Positions 1 to 8,700 of a stretch of 64,000 nucleotides of DNA are shown one piece after another. This DNA comes from Clostridiales bacterium (GTDB taxonomy: Bacteria > Bacillota > Clostridia > Christensenellales > Borkfalkiaceae): NCBI GenBank assembly GCA_015055725.1, contig SVHO01000003.1:28857-92856 (forward strand). Direction: 5' to 3'. Position numbers and translations under genes: made by a program. A model generated the notes under the pieces. That model saw only the letters and a program-made list of their open reading frames with translations. It ran no database searches and was not told where the DNA came from. Numbering within the stretch: position 1 is the stretch's first letter; each line of letters begins with the position of its first letter.

Positions 1-17
1 AAAAATACAGGTAATTT

Positions 18-863
18 ATGGAAAAACCACTTAAAAGTTTGCTCGCCGAACACGGCTTAATATTAAAAAAGGCGTACGGTCAAAATTTTTTAACCGATAC
101 TTTTTTACTTGATGAAATAGTTGAAAAGGCGGGCGTCAATAAAAACGATACCGTTCTTGAAATCGGTTGTGGTGCGGGCGCGCTAACAAAGGCTCTTTCA
201 AAGAAGGCCAAAAAGGTTGTTGGATTTGAAATTGACAACAGGTTAAAGCCTGTTTTAAAACAAACTCTCGATGGTTTAGATAACGTTGAAATCGTGTTTG
301 GCGACATTATGAAGCAAAAGATTTGTGACGTTGAAAGTAAACTTGGCGGAGAGTATATAATGGTTGCTAACTTGCCGTATTATATAACCACGCCCATAAT
401 TATGCAGTTTTTAGAAAATGCAAAAAACATTAAAGCGATGGTTATTATGGTGCAAGAAGAAGTTGCGTTTAGGCTTTCGGCAAAAGAAAGCACTTCTGAT
501 TACGGCGCGATAACCGTTGCGATAAATTTAAGGGGAAGTGCACAAGTCGTTTTGCGCGTTCCGAGAGAAAAATTTACGCCTGCGCCAAACGTCGATTCTG
601 CCGTAGTTAAAATAGTGCTTGAGAAAGATAAGTTTAACGGCGCGGATTTATCTTCGATTAGAAACGTAGTTAGAATTGCTTTTCAAAATAGAAGAAAAAT
701 GCTTGTGAACAATTTAATGAACGGTTTTAAGATTTCACGTATAGATGCGGAAACCGCGCTTATAAATTGTGGTGCTGAAATTACTGCGCGTGCCGAAAAC
801 TTAACGGCGGAAAATTTTGTTTTATTGACTAACGCGCTTAAAGATAAAGGTGTTAAATTATGA
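18..863 (+). CDS. rsmA: 16S rRNA dimethyladenosine transferase RsmA (KsgA)
   Basis: Dimethylates two adjacent adenines in the 3' helix of 16S rRNA during late 30S assembly, using S-adenosylmethionine. Visible motifs are GQNFL (residues 21-25) at the N-terminus, the SAM-binding VLEIGCGAG (46-54) and the catalytic NLPYY (118-122); the C-terminal helical domain is complete. At 281 aa it is of usual family length. The ATG follows a modest AGG ribosome site. Its stop overlaps the next start by 4 nt (ATGA), so it is translationally coupled to rdgB. The family assignment is secure. Confidence 0.97.
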   Translation: MEKPLKSLLAEHGLILKKAYGQNFLTDTFLLDEIVEKAGVNKNDTVLEIGCGAGALTKALSKKAKKVVGFEIDNRLKPVLKQTLDGLDNVEIVFGDIMKQKICDVESKLGGEYIMVANLPYYITTPIIMQFLENAKNIKAMVIMVQEEVAFRLSAKESTSDYGAITVAINLRGSAQVVLRVPREKFTPAPNVDSAVVKIVLEKDKFNGADLSSIRNVVRIAFQNRRKMLVNNLMNGFKISRIDAETALINCGAEITARAENLTAENFVLLTNALKDKGVKL

Positions 864-1438
864 GTGAAAAACAAAGGATTGTTCTTGCAAGTGGCAACGC
901 GCATAAAATAAAAGAAATCGCACAAATGTTGCCAGAATTTGAAGTGGTTGGGTATAAAGAATTGGGCTTTAATGAAGAAATTGTTGAAGACGGCTCAACT
1001 TTTTATGAAAACGCACTTATTAAGGCAAAAACCGTTTCTCTTGCACTTAATCTACCCGCTCTTGCAGACGACAGTGGAATTTGTGTCGACGCGCTTGACG
1101 GTCAGCCGGGGATATTTAGCGCAAGGTATGCTGGTGACGGCGTTGACGCTCATAATAACGCATTACTACTTGAAAATATGAAAGGCGTAAAAAATAGAAA
1201 AGCCAAGTTCGTTTGTTGCATGGTTTTTTATAAGCCAGACGGAACTATTATAACTGCAACGGGTGAAACTCACGGTGAAATTATGCAAAGCGAGCAAGGT
1301 GAAAACGGCTTTGGATACGACCCGTTGTTTTTTAGCTACGACTTGAAAAAATGTTTAGGCGTTGCAACTGATAAAGAGAAAAATACCATAAGTCACCGTT
1401 TCCGCGCTATTGACGCCTTAAAGGATAAATTAAAATAA
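860..1438 (+). CDS. rdgB: XTP/dITP diphosphatase (RdgB/HAM1 family)
   Basis: Hydrolyses non-canonical purine nucleotides (XTP, dITP, ITP) to monophosphates and pyrophosphate, keeping them out of DNA and RNA. Family signatures seen are LASGNAHKIKEI at the N-terminus, DDSGICVDALDG with the catalytic acidic pair, FSARYAG, GENGFGYDPLF and the C-terminal SHR. At 192 aa it has normal length. The start codon overlaps the rsmA stop. A weak imperfect hairpin follows before cysK, which may belong to the same transcript or a new one. Confidence 0.96.
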   Translation: MSEKQRIVLASGNAHKIKEIAQMLPEFEVVGYKELGFNEEIVEDGSTFYENALIKAKTVSLALNLPALADDSGICVDALDGQPGIFSARYAGDGVDAHNNALLLENMKGVKNRKAKFVCCMVFYKPDGTIITATGETHGEIMQSEQGENGFGYDPLFFSYDLKKCLGVATDKEKNTISHRFRAIDALKDKLK

Positions 1439-1470
1439 ACGGTTAAAAATTAATCGTTTTAAGGTATAAT

Positions 1471-2394
1471 ATGAAAGTTTTTGAAAGCATTGAACAGTTG
1501 GTGGGAAAAACACCACTTTTGGAAATTAAAAAAATTGAAAGAGAAGAAAAACTTTTTGCGCGCGTTTTAGTTAAACTTGAATATCTTAATCCCGCAGGTA
1601 GCGTTAAAGATAGAGTTGCACTTGAAATGCTTAACGATGCTGAAAAAAGCGGTAAGATAAAGGCTAGCGGAACGATAATAGAGCCAACGAGCGGAAACAC
1701 GGGAATAGGTCTTTCCGCAATTGCAATACCGCGCGGATATAAAGTTGTTTTAACTATGCCGGAAACAATGAGTTTAGAAAGAAGAAAACTACTTAGTGCA
1801 TACGGTGCTGAAATTGTTTTAACGGACGGCTCTCTTGGTATGGATGGCGCAATAAAAAAAGCCAAAGAATTAAATGAAAACATACCAAATAGTATAATTT
1901 TGGGGCAGTTTGAAAACGAAGCGAATAAACTTGCGCATTATAACACAACGGGCCCTGAGATATGGAATGATACGGACGGAAATGTTGACTTTTTCGTTGC
2001 GGGTATCGGCACGGGTGGAACGCTTTCTGGAACGGGAAAATATTTAAAAGAAAACAACCCGAAAATTCAGGTTGTGGGTGTTGAGCCAAAATCGTCGCCA
2101 CTAATAACCGAGGGAAAGAGTGGTGCGCATAAAATTCAAGGAATAGGCGCGAATTTTATCCCTAAAAACTTTGATGAAAGAGTTTGTGATAAAGTTGTTT
2201 CAGTCAGTGATGAGAATGCTTATTTTTGGGCAAGAAAACTTGCAAAACGAGAAGGCGTGTTGGTTGGGGTTTCTGCAGGTGCGTCGCTATGCACGGCGAT
2301 TGAACTTGCTAAAAAACAAGAGAATAAAGGTAAAATTATAGTTGCAATTTTACCCGATACGGGGGATAGATATTTATCAACCGATTTGTTTTAA
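1471..2394 (+). CDS. cysK: Cysteine synthase (O-acetylserine sulfhydrylase)
   Basis: PLP enzyme that makes L-cysteine from O-acetylserine and sulfide. The PLP lysine is K46 in NPAGSVKDR, the substrate loop TSGNTG lies at 73-78, and the glycine-rich phosphate-binding GIGTGGTLSGTG is present. At 307 aa it matches CysK/CysM. It could act as CysM or accept O-phosphoserine; the sequence alone does not separate these. The ATG follows an AAGG ribosome site. A bidirectional terminator closes the unit. Confidence 0.93.
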   Translation: MKVFESIEQLVGKTPLLEIKKIEREEKLFARVLVKLEYLNPAGSVKDRVALEMLNDAEKSGKIKASGTIIEPTSGNTGIGLSAIAIPRGYKVVLTMPETMSLERRKLLSAYGAEIVLTDGSLGMDGAIKKAKELNENIPNSIILGQFENEANKLAHYNTTGPEIWNDTDGNVDFFVAGIGTGGTLSGTGKYLKENNPKIQVVGVEPKSSPLITEGKSGAHKIQGIGANFIPKNFDERVCDKVVSVSDENAYFWARKLAKREGVLVGVSAGASLCTAIELAKKQENKGKIIVAILPDTGDRYLSTDLF

Positions 2395-2425
2395 TAAGTA
2401 TATCTAAAATGATATATACGACAAA

Positions 2426-2449
2426 AAAGCCACCTGAAAAGGTGGCTTT
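2426..2449. terminator. Bidirectional intrinsic terminator between cysK and rpmB
   Basis: A 9-bp perfect stem (AAAGCCACC at 2426-2434 pairing with GGTGGCTTT at 2441-2449) with a 6-nt loop. It is flanked by A-runs on the left and T-rich sequence on the right. It can end both the forward cysK transcript and the reverse rpmB transcript. Confidence 0.9.
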
Positions 2450-2469
2450 AATTTTTGCAAAATCAAAAA

Positions 2470-2661
2470 TTATGCTCTTTCAACTTTACCGCTCTTTAAG
2501 CATCTCGTGCAAACGTATTGTTTAGAAACTGTGCCGTTTTCACTTTTAACGCTTACTTTTTGGAGATTTGCTTCGTATAACTTAGGGGTTTTACGGTTTG
2601 AGTGGCTAACTAAATTGCCAGAAAGTTTACCTTTGCCACAAACACTGCATACTCTACTCAT
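2470..2661 (-). CDS. rpmB: 50S ribosomal protein L28
   Basis: Small 63-aa ribosomal protein of the large subunit. The N-terminal CSVCGKG and the later CTRC form the four-cysteine (zinc-binding) version of L28; the central GNLVSHSNRKTPK segment is the conserved rRNA-binding part. A strong GGAGG ribosome site precedes the ATG. It is divergent from the Asp23 gene, the same rpmB-yloU arrangement as in Bacillus and clostridia. Being zinc-binding, this form may be sensitive to zinc supply (inference). Confidence 0.96.
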   Translation of the reverse strand: MSRVCSVCGKGKLSGNLVSHSNRKTPKLYEANLQKVSVKSENGTVSKQYVCTRCLKSGKVERA

Positions 2662-2818
2662 ATCAATATCCTCCGCTTTTGGAATAATTTATCTTTTAAC
2701 AACAAATACTCTATCACATTATCTTGTAAAAAGCAACAAAATAAAGGGCAATTTAGTAAAATTTTAAATTAAAAATTTTGGCAGGGGATAAAAAATTCAA
2801 TTTATTTATTGTAAAGTG

Positions 2819-2847
2819 TTGCAAAATAGTCATAAATATTGTAAAAT
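2819..2847 (+). promoter_or_regulatory. SigA-type promoter for the Asp23-fakA unit
   Basis: TTGCAA (2819-2824), a 17-nt spacer, then TAAAAT (2842-2847), 28 bp ahead of the Asp23 start codon. The -35 matches four of six consensus bases, the -10 five of six. Confidence 0.6.
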
Positions 2848-2874
2848 AATTATAACGCTAATTGTGAGGTCATT

Positions 2875-3222
2875 ATGTCTGTAAGAACTAATAACATATA
2901 CGGAAAGATAGTTGTTTCGGATAAAACGATTGAAAAATTCATAGCAAACGTTGCTATGGATTGCTATGGCATCGTGGAATTTTCTTCAAACGGCTTTATT
3001 GATTCCGTTATTAGTTTACTCTTCGTTAATAGCACGAAGGGTGTTAAAGTCCATTCTTTTGGGGATAGGATTTTTATTGACCTTGCCGTGATAGTAAAAT
3101 ACGGTGTGTCGATTAAAGCTGTCGTTGAAGCGCTTAAAGAATCAGTTAAGTATAAAGTTGAGCGTTTTACGGGTATGATTGTCGACACTATTAACGTGAA
3201 AGTCACGGGTGTAAAGAGTTAA
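2875..3222 (+). CDS. Asp23/Gls24 family envelope stress protein (YloU-like)
   Basis: 115-aa Asp23/Gls24-domain protein, a family of small membrane-associated proteins linked to cell-envelope homeostasis. The domain covers nearly the whole chain: the NIYGKIVVSDKTIEKFIANVA start, a central DRIFIDLAVIVKYGVSIKAVV strand-helix unit, and a TINVKVTGV end. No transmembrane segment is present, so a membrane anchor partner would be needed. It lies just ahead of fakA, the conserved yloU-yloV pairing. GAGGT ribosome site. Confidence 0.9.
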   Translation: MSVRTNNIYGKIVVSDKTIEKFIANVAMDCYGIVEFSSNGFIDSVISLLFVNSTKGVKVHSFGDRIFIDLAVIVKYGVSIKAVVEALKESVKYKVERFTGMIVDTINVKVTGVKS

Positions 3223-3265
3223 GCGTTTTAAAATTAACTATTCGCCTTTTTAGGCAGGAGATATT

Positions 3266-4894
3266 ATGCAAAAAACTATAAACGGTGCAATGTTAAAATC
3301 AATGGTTTTAACTGCAGCAAAGCTTTTAGAAGTAAATAGGGCAAATATTGACGCTCTTAACGTTTTCCCTGTGCCAGATGGTGACACGGGAACGAATATG
3401 TCACTTACGATTCAATCGGCGGTTAAAGAATTAGTTAACTGCCGTAGCAATAAAATTACTGACGTTGCGGAAGCAGTTAGCAAAGGCGCGTTAAAAGGCG
3501 CAAGGGGAAATTCAGGCGTTATTTTATCACAAGTTTTAAGGGGCTTTTGTAGCGTTCTTAAAAAAGAAGAAGAAATTGACGTTAAACTTTTCGCTCAAGC
3601 GTTAAAATCTGGTGCTGAAATTGCTTACGGCGCAGTTAGTAAGCCTAAAGAAGGAACTATGCTAACCGTTGCCCGTATGGTTGCAGAGCACGCTCAATCA
3701 GTTCGTGGCAAACATAAAGATTTTGAAAGTTTCTTGCCTGAAATTATTGCAGAAGGAAACAGGGCAGTTGAACTCACGCCGACTTTACTTCCCGTTCTTA
3801 AAAAAGCGGGCGTTGTTGACGCAGGTGGTAAAGGTCTTATGCTTTTATACGAAGGTATGTATAAAGCAGTTATGGGAGAAAGCGTAAGTGAAGAAGCCGT
3901 TGCGCCGGAAGTTGATTCTGCCGATTCACTTATGGACCATGCTGATATAATGAGCTTGGGCGATATCGAATTTGCATATTGCACCGAATTCTTTATAATA
4001 AACTTAAAGAAAAAGACTACGATTGCCGATATTGAAAGATTGCGTGAAAAACTTATGTCAATCGGTGATAGCGTTATCGTTATCGGTGACTTAGAGTTCG
4101 TTAAAGTTCACGTTCACACCAATAAACCTGGTAAAGCACTCACCGAAGCGCTTGAACTTGGTGAACTTGATAGGCTTAAGATTGAAAATATGTTAGAGCA
4201 AAACCGCGCTCTAATGAAAAAATACGAAGAAGAAAAGAAAGAAATGGGCATGATGGCTGTTTCTGCGGGTGACGGCATATCAGGTATATTTAAAGACCTT
4301 ATGATTGATGCCGTTATCGAAGGCGGTCAATCAATGAACCCCTCTGCAAACGACATAGCAAACGCAGTTCGCCGTATCAACGCTGATAACGTTTTCGTCT
4401 TCCCGAATAATAAGAATATAATTCTCGCTGCGGAACAAGCAAAATCATTAGTGGAAAACAAGAAAATTCATGTTATTCCAACCAAGAATATTCCACAAGG
4501 TTTTGCCGCTGCACTTGCGTTTAACCCTGAACTTCCTGTTGAAGAAAACAAGGCGAATATGGTGCACGCTATTGACACCGTGGTCGTTGGACAAGTGACC
4601 TATGCCGTTAGAGAAACCAGGCTTAACGGGTTTGACCTTAAAGTTGGTGACGTTATGGGGCTTGACAATAAGAAAATTTTGGCAAAGGGAAAAGACGTTG
4701 GTCAAGTGACTATCGACCTTATTGAAAAAATGCGTAGCGGTGAAGAAATTATAACTCTCTACTACGGGCAAGACGTTAAGGAAGAAGAAGCCGTTCAGTT
4801 GCAAGAAATTCTTTCTGAAAAATATCCCGACTGTGACGTTGAACTTCATTACGGCGGTCAACCTATCTATTACTACTATATTGCATTAGAATAA
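3266..4894 (+). CDS. fakA: Fatty acid kinase FakA (DAK2-domain protein, YloV-like)
   Basis: Kinase subunit that phosphorylates fatty acids carried by DegV-type FakB proteins, feeding exogenous fatty acids into phospholipid synthesis. The N-terminal DAK2 domain (about 1-200) carries the magnesium/ATP motif VPDGDTGTN, with D38, D40 and N44, and GARGNSGVILSQ. The middle and C-terminal domains (about 250-542) are the FakA-specific part. Length 542 aa is typical. AGGAG ribosome site. It follows the Asp23 gene by 43 nt, and a probable FakB partner is encoded at 7799-8650. Confidence 0.93.
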   Translation: MQKTINGAMLKSMVLTAAKLLEVNRANIDALNVFPVPDGDTGTNMSLTIQSAVKELVNCRSNKITDVAEAVSKGALKGARGNSGVILSQVLRGFCSVLKKEEEIDVKLFAQALKSGAEIAYGAVSKPKEGTMLTVARMVAEHAQSVRGKHKDFESFLPEIIAEGNRAVELTPTLLPVLKKAGVVDAGGKGLMLLYEGMYKAVMGESVSEEAVAPEVDSADSLMDHADIMSLGDIEFAYCTEFFIINLKKKTTIADIERLREKLMSIGDSVIVIGDLEFVKVHVHTNKPGKALTEALELGELDRLKIENMLEQNRALMKKYEEEKKEMGMMAVSAGDGISGIFKDLMIDAVIEGGQSMNPSANDIANAVRRINADNVFVFPNNKNIILAAEQAKSLVENKKIHVIPTKNIPQGFAAALAFNPELPVEENKANMVHAIDTVVVGQVTYAVRETRLNGFDLKVGDVMGLDNKKILAKGKDVGQVTIDLIEKMRSGEEIITLYYGQDVKEEEAVQLQEILSEKYPDCDVELHYGGQPIYYYYIALE

Positions 4895-4905
4895 AAGTTA
4901 TTAAC

Positions 4906-4937
4906 ACGGGAAAGATTAGCTCTTTCCCGTATTTTTT
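4906..4937 (+). terminator. Intrinsic terminator after fakA
   Basis: ACGGGAAAG (4906-4914) pairs with CTTTCCCGT (4922-4930) around a 7-nt loop, followed by ATTTTTT. It lies only 11 nt ahead of recG, so recG may depend on read-through or its own weak promoter. Confidence 0.85.
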
Positions 4938-4947
4938 AGGCGCAAGT

Positions 4948-6960
4948 ATGGAAATAACTAAAATTCGCGGTATAAATGAAAAACGCGAACAAGAATTTAA
5001 TAAACTAGGTATTTTTGACACGGCGGATTTGGTCCGCTATTTTCCGCGCGCCTATTTAGACTTGCGTGAAAAACAACTTTTAAAATATGCTTATCATAAC
5101 GATATCGTTTTAACTGCGGGTAAAATAGTTAGCATGCCCGTGATTAGAAATTTTAGGCGAGGCGGATTGGTTAAGGCTGTTTGTGAACAAGAAGGTTTCG
5201 TCTTTTCGGTAGTATGGTTTAATCAACCTTACGTTGCAAATAAGCTAAAAGTTGGCGAAGAATACTTGTTTTACGGCAGGGTTAGAGCAGACTTGTTTGA
5301 AGTCAGTTTAGTTAATCCTTCGTTTGAACTTTGTGAAAAAGTTTTTAGGCTTAAAGGTATAGTTCCACAATATGCGCTTAAAGGCTCTCTCAATCAAAAA
5401 TTGGTTAGAGATGCCGTTAGATTGGCTGTTGATTTAGAAAAACCGAAAAGCATAATCCCAAGTGATTTACAAGCAAAATACGGTTTAAGCGATTTATATT
5501 CTGCGTATAGAGAAGTTCATAATCCAAGCAGTTTTGACGCGCAAAAAAAGGGCGCGGAAAGGGTTGCTATTGAAGAATATTTTGCGCTTATTTCGGCTTT
5601 TAAATTCATCAAAGGTGGGCGAGAGCAAGTTAGAATAAATAAATATTCAACGACTGCGAAAGAACTTTTAACCTTTATACACGATAAATTCCCGTTTGAG
5701 TTTACCGACGGGCAAAAGAGTGCCGTTAACGAAATTTTTGCGGATATGTCAGGCGGGAAAGTTATGAATAGGTTAATGCAGGGTGACGTTGGAAGTGGTA
5801 AAACCGCCGTTAGTACCTGTGCCATTTTTATTGCGCTTAATAGTGGTTATCAGGCTTGCATGCTTGCGCCAACAGAAGTTTTGGCGCGCCAAAACTACGC
5901 GGTTTTATCAAAAGCCTTTCCCGATTATAACGTTGCGCTTATAACAGGCTCAATGACTGCTAAAGAAAAACGCGAAGTAAAAAATGCGTTAAAATTAGGG
6001 TGGATTAACGTTTTGGTTGGCACTCACGCCGTGTTGCAAGAAGACGTTGAGTTTAAAAAACTTTCGCTCTGCGTGTGTGACGAGCAACAACGTTTCGGCG
6101 TTGCTCAAAGGAGCAGTTTGCTTAATAAAGGAATTACGCCAGACGTGTTGGTTATGAGTGCAACACCAATTCCCAGAACGCTTTCGTTAATATTTTATGG
6201 GGATTTAGATATAACCACTATAAAAGATAAGCCAAAAGAACGCGTTGCAATTCAAACGAATATAGTTCCAAGTGAAAAATATAACGATATGCTTGCGTTT
6301 ATTAAAAAGGAAATTGATAGTGGCAGGCAGGCTTATTTCGTTTGCCCTAAAATTGAAGGTGATGAAGAAGGCTCGGTTATAAGTGTGACCGAACTATTTG
6401 AAGATTTAAAAAATAAAATGCCTACCGTAAAGATAGGCTTATTGCACGGCAAATTAAAAGACAAAGAAAAAAATGCCGTAATGCAAGATTTTAAGGATAA
6501 GAAAATAGAACTTTTGGTTAGCACAACCGTTATTGAAGTTGGCGTTGACGTTCCTGATGCCTCTGTTATGGTTATCTATAACGCTGAACGGTTTGGGCTA
6601 TCACAACTGCATCAGTTGAGAGGACGCGTTGGACGTTCGGATATTAAGAGTTATTGCTTTTTAATGACCAAGGCAACAGGAGGCGTTTCTATTGAACGCT
6701 TAAAGATAATCAAAGATAACGTTGATGGCTTTAAAATTTCGGAATATGATTATAAACTTAGAGGCGCAGGCGACTTTATGGGGGATAAACAAAGTGGAAA
6801 GTTTATAACCGATTTGGGTGCGCTTAACTATTCAACCGATTGCATATTTTTGGCAAAAAAGATTAGTGACGAAGTTTTTGAACGTGGTGGTGAACTTGGT
6901 GAGATTAAAAAAGTTGCCATCAAAAAATATGAAAAATTAAAAGACGTGACAATGAATTAA
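4948..6960 (+). CDS. recG: ATP-dependent DNA helicase RecG
   Basis: Branch-migration helicase that remodels stalled replication forks and Holliday junctions. The N-terminal wedge/OB domain (about 60-160) is followed by Walker A GDVGSGKT, motif II in the form DEQQRFG, motif III MSATPIPRTL and motif VI QLRGRVGRS, then the C-terminal TRG-like region. 670 aa is full length. Motif II normally reads DEQHRFG; here His is Gln, which most likely still supports ATP hydrolysis. Clustering with fakA is conserved in Bacillota. Confidence 0.96.
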   Translation: MEITKIRGINEKREQEFNKLGIFDTADLVRYFPRAYLDLREKQLLKYAYHNDIVLTAGKIVSMPVIRNFRRGGLVKAVCEQEGFVFSVVWFNQPYVANKLKVGEEYLFYGRVRADLFEVSLVNPSFELCEKVFRLKGIVPQYALKGSLNQKLVRDAVRLAVDLEKPKSIIPSDLQAKYGLSDLYSAYREVHNPSSFDAQKKGAERVAIEEYFALISAFKFIKGGREQVRINKYSTTAKELLTFIHDKFPFEFTDGQKSAVNEIFADMSGGKVMNRLMQGDVGSGKTAVSTCAIFIALNSGYQACMLAPTEVLARQNYAVLSKAFPDYNVALITGSMTAKEKREVKNALKLGWINVLVGTHAVLQEDVEFKKLSLCVCDEQQRFGVAQRSSLLNKGITPDVLVMSATPIPRTLSLIFYGDLDITTIKDKPKERVAIQTNIVPSEKYNDMLAFIKKEIDSGRQAYFVCPKIEGDEEGSVISVTELFEDLKNKMPTVKIGLLHGKLKDKEKNAVMQDFKDKKIELLVSTTVIEVGVDVPDASVMVIYNAERFGLSQLHQLRGRVGRSDIKSYCFLMTKATGGVSIERLKIIKDNVDGFKISEYDYKLRGAGDFMGDKQSGKFITDLGALNYSTDCIFLAKKISDEVFERGGELGEIKKVAIKKYEKLKDVTMN

Positions 6961-6980
6961 ACGATATTTAAACAAAAGAA

Positions 6981-7004
6981 AAAGCCGTTAAAACGGCTTT
7001 TTTT
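6981..7004. terminator. Bidirectional terminator between recG and the XRE regulator
   Basis: AAAGCCGTT (6981-6989) pairs with AACGGCTTT (6992-7000) around a 2-nt loop; T-run to the right, A-run to the left. It serves recG (forward) and the reverse regulator, whose stop codon adjoins it. Confidence 0.85.
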
Positions 7005-7599
7005 AATTTTTATTTTTTTTGTATATTGACCAGAAAACGATTATAATTTGCAGTGGTATGCCAATTAAAAATATTTCCCAAAGAGTCTTAGGTGGTGCGA
7101 CTAAAAAGTGAAAAAGGGATAAGTAAACGGCAAGAAGCACCGTCCAAACGAGTGCGGAAACCATAACTGCAGTTGTTATTTTCTTTTTCCACACGGCAGT
7201 TAGCACAACTAAAACTATAAAAGTTATTGGCAAAGCGTAAATAAAAGTCATCCAAGTGTGAGTTATCGTTGGGATAATTATGTCAACGAAAGAGAACACG
7301 CACACGGCAACTAGCCAAACGAGCATGGTTGCGCAAATTGCAATAACGTAGCGTAAGCGTTTCTTGTCTTTACTTATTTTCGGCTTTGCCATTGGGTCGC
7401 TAATCAACGTGTCGATAGAAGTCCCGTAAAAATCAGCAAGTTGTTTTAATACGTAAAGGTCGGGTACGGATTCGCCACGTTCCCATTTTGACACGGCTTT
7501 ATCCGAATAATTTAATTTTTCGGCAAGTTCCGCTTGTGTTATGCCTGCGATTTTGCGATATTTTATTAAATTATTTGCAAGGTTTTCTTTTATATCCAT
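7003..7599 (-). CDS. XRE-family HTH regulator with membrane domain
   Basis: 198 aa. The N-terminal Cro/C1-type helix-turn-helix (about 8-62, with AELAEKLNYSDKAVSKWERG as the recognition unit) is fused to about four hydrophobic segments (roughly 85-105, 112-135, 142-165, 170-190). This architecture is common in clostridia and suggests a membrane-tethered transcription factor; its signal and targets are unknown. No Shine-Dalgarno is visible, and the ATG lies 6 nt after a -10 box, so the mRNA may be leaderless. It is divergent from the fakB-like gene. Confidence 0.85.
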   Translation of the reverse strand: MDIKENLANNLIKYRKIAGITQAELAEKLNYSDKAVSKWERGESVPDLYVLKQLADFYGTSIDTLISDPMAKPKISKDKKRLRYVIAICATMLVWLVAVCVFSFVDIIIPTITHTWMTFIYALPITFIVLVVLTAVWKKKITTAVMVSALVWTVLLAVYLSLFHFLVAPPKTLWEIFLIGIPLQIIIVFWSIYKKNKN

Positions 7600-7605
7600 A
7601 TTTCA

Positions 7606-7634
7606 ATTTTAACACAAATAAAATATAAATGCAA
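7606..7634 (-). promoter_or_regulatory. Promoter of the XRE regulator
   Basis: On the minus strand, TTGCAT (7629-7634), a 17-nt spacer and TAAAAT (7606-7611). Transcription would begin at or within a base or two of the ATG at 7599, giving a leaderless mRNA. Confidence 0.6.
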
Positions 7635-7657
7635 GTTTTTTTGATAGTAATAGCTAC

Positions 7658-7676
7658 TTTCTACTTTTGGTAGAGT
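7658..7676. repeat. Intergenic GGTAGA/TCTACC element, copy 1
   Basis: TTTCTACTTTTGGTAGAGT, matched at 18 of 19 positions by 61264-61282. The surrounding 7650-7780 holds more TCTACC, GGTAGA and GTAGAAGTAG repeats in both orientations. This lies in the divergent gap between the XRE regulator and the fakB-like gene. It could be a regulator-binding array or a dispersed repeat; nothing in the sequence decides. Confidence 0.55.
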
Positions 7677-7798
7677 GGCTGAAAAACAACTCTACCGCGC
7701 GTATTTTAAAAGGTAGATATAATATACGTAGAAGTAGGTTGAATATTTTTTAATAATAGTTTAAATTATAAAGGTAGAAATTAAACGGAGAAAATGTT

Positions 7799-8650
7799 AT
7801 GAAAATTGCCATATCAACCGAATCAACGGCAGACCTTACGAAAGAAATTATTATCGAAAATGATTTTAAAATTATTGCTTATCCTATTTTACTTGGAGAA
7901 ACGAGTGGGTTTGATGGGGAAATTACTACACGTCAAATTATAGACTTTGTTAACGAAAATAAAGTTTTGCCTAAAACTTCTGCAGTAAACGATTTCCGCT
8001 TTACCGAACACTTTGGAAATTTGCTAAAAGATTACGATGCTGTTATCCACTTTGCATTGTCTTCTGAACTTTCTGCAACGTATAACAATGCTGTTCGTGC
8101 AAGCCAAAACTTTAAGAACGTTTACGTTGTAGACACGCGTTCACTTTCAACGGGAATAGGTTTGCTTGCCCTTTATGCAAAGCAACTTGTCAATAAAGGA
8201 ATGACTGCAAAGGAAATTTATGATTTATGCTTAAAGCGTGTTCCTTATATTCAAGCAAGTTTTGAACTTAAAAGACTTGACTATCTGTATAAGGGTGGAA
8301 GATGCAACGCGCTAACGCTTTTCGGTGCAAATTTGTTAAAAATTCGTCCGCAAATTATAGTTTCTGACGGAAAGATGATACCAGGTAAAAAGTATAGGGG
8401 AAATTACGCCCACGTTGTTAAAAGTTATTGCCAAGACGTTTTGGAAAAATTCAACAATCCGGATTTAACCACGGCTTTCGTCACTTATACTACTGCTGAC
8501 GATGATATCGTGCTAACCGCAAGAGAATATTTAAGCGAACGCGGATTTAAAAATATTTACGTGACTCGTGCAGGCGCAACTATAACCAGCCACTGTGGTG
8601 AAGATTGTTTGGGTATTTTATATATAAACGATGGTGGCGTAAACGACTGA
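7799..8650 (+). CDS. DegV family fatty-acid-binding protein (FakB-type)
   Basis: 283-aa DegV protein; this family binds a single fatty acid and presents it to FakA for phosphorylation. Family features include the N-terminal STESTADLTKE, the central SSELSATYNNA loop, the LKRLDYLYKGGRCNA segment and the C-terminal domain with RPQIIVSDGKM. CGGAG ribosome site. The FakA kinase gene is 3 kb upstream, supporting a shared pathway (inference). Which fatty acid it binds cannot be told. Confidence 0.9.
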   Translation: MKIAISTESTADLTKEIIIENDFKIIAYPILLGETSGFDGEITTRQIIDFVNENKVLPKTSAVNDFRFTEHFGNLLKDYDAVIHFALSSELSATYNNAVRASQNFKNVYVVDTRSLSTGIGLLALYAKQLVNKGMTAKEIYDLCLKRVPYIQASFELKRLDYLYKGGRCNALTLFGANLLKIRPQIIVSDGKMIPGKKYRGNYAHVVKSYCQDVLEKFNNPDLTTAFVTYTTADDDIVLTAREYLSERGFKNIYVTRAGATITSHCGEDCLGILYINDGGVND

Positions 8651-8670
8651 TAAATTAAAAAATAATATTA

Positions 8671-8699
8671 AAAGCGCAAATGTTTTTGCGCTTTTTTTG
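8671..8699. terminator. Terminator between the fakB-like gene and the amidase gene
   Basis: AAAGCGCAAA (8671-8680) pairs with TTTGCGCTTT (8685-8694), followed by a T-run. The convergent amidase gene ends at 8701, so it probably works in both directions. Confidence 0.85.
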
Positions 8700-8700
8700 T

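Noticed and set aside
1439..1470. Possible terminator between rdgB and cysK
   Set aside because: AACGGTTA/TAATCGTT pairs imperfectly and is followed by only four Ts; not convincing.
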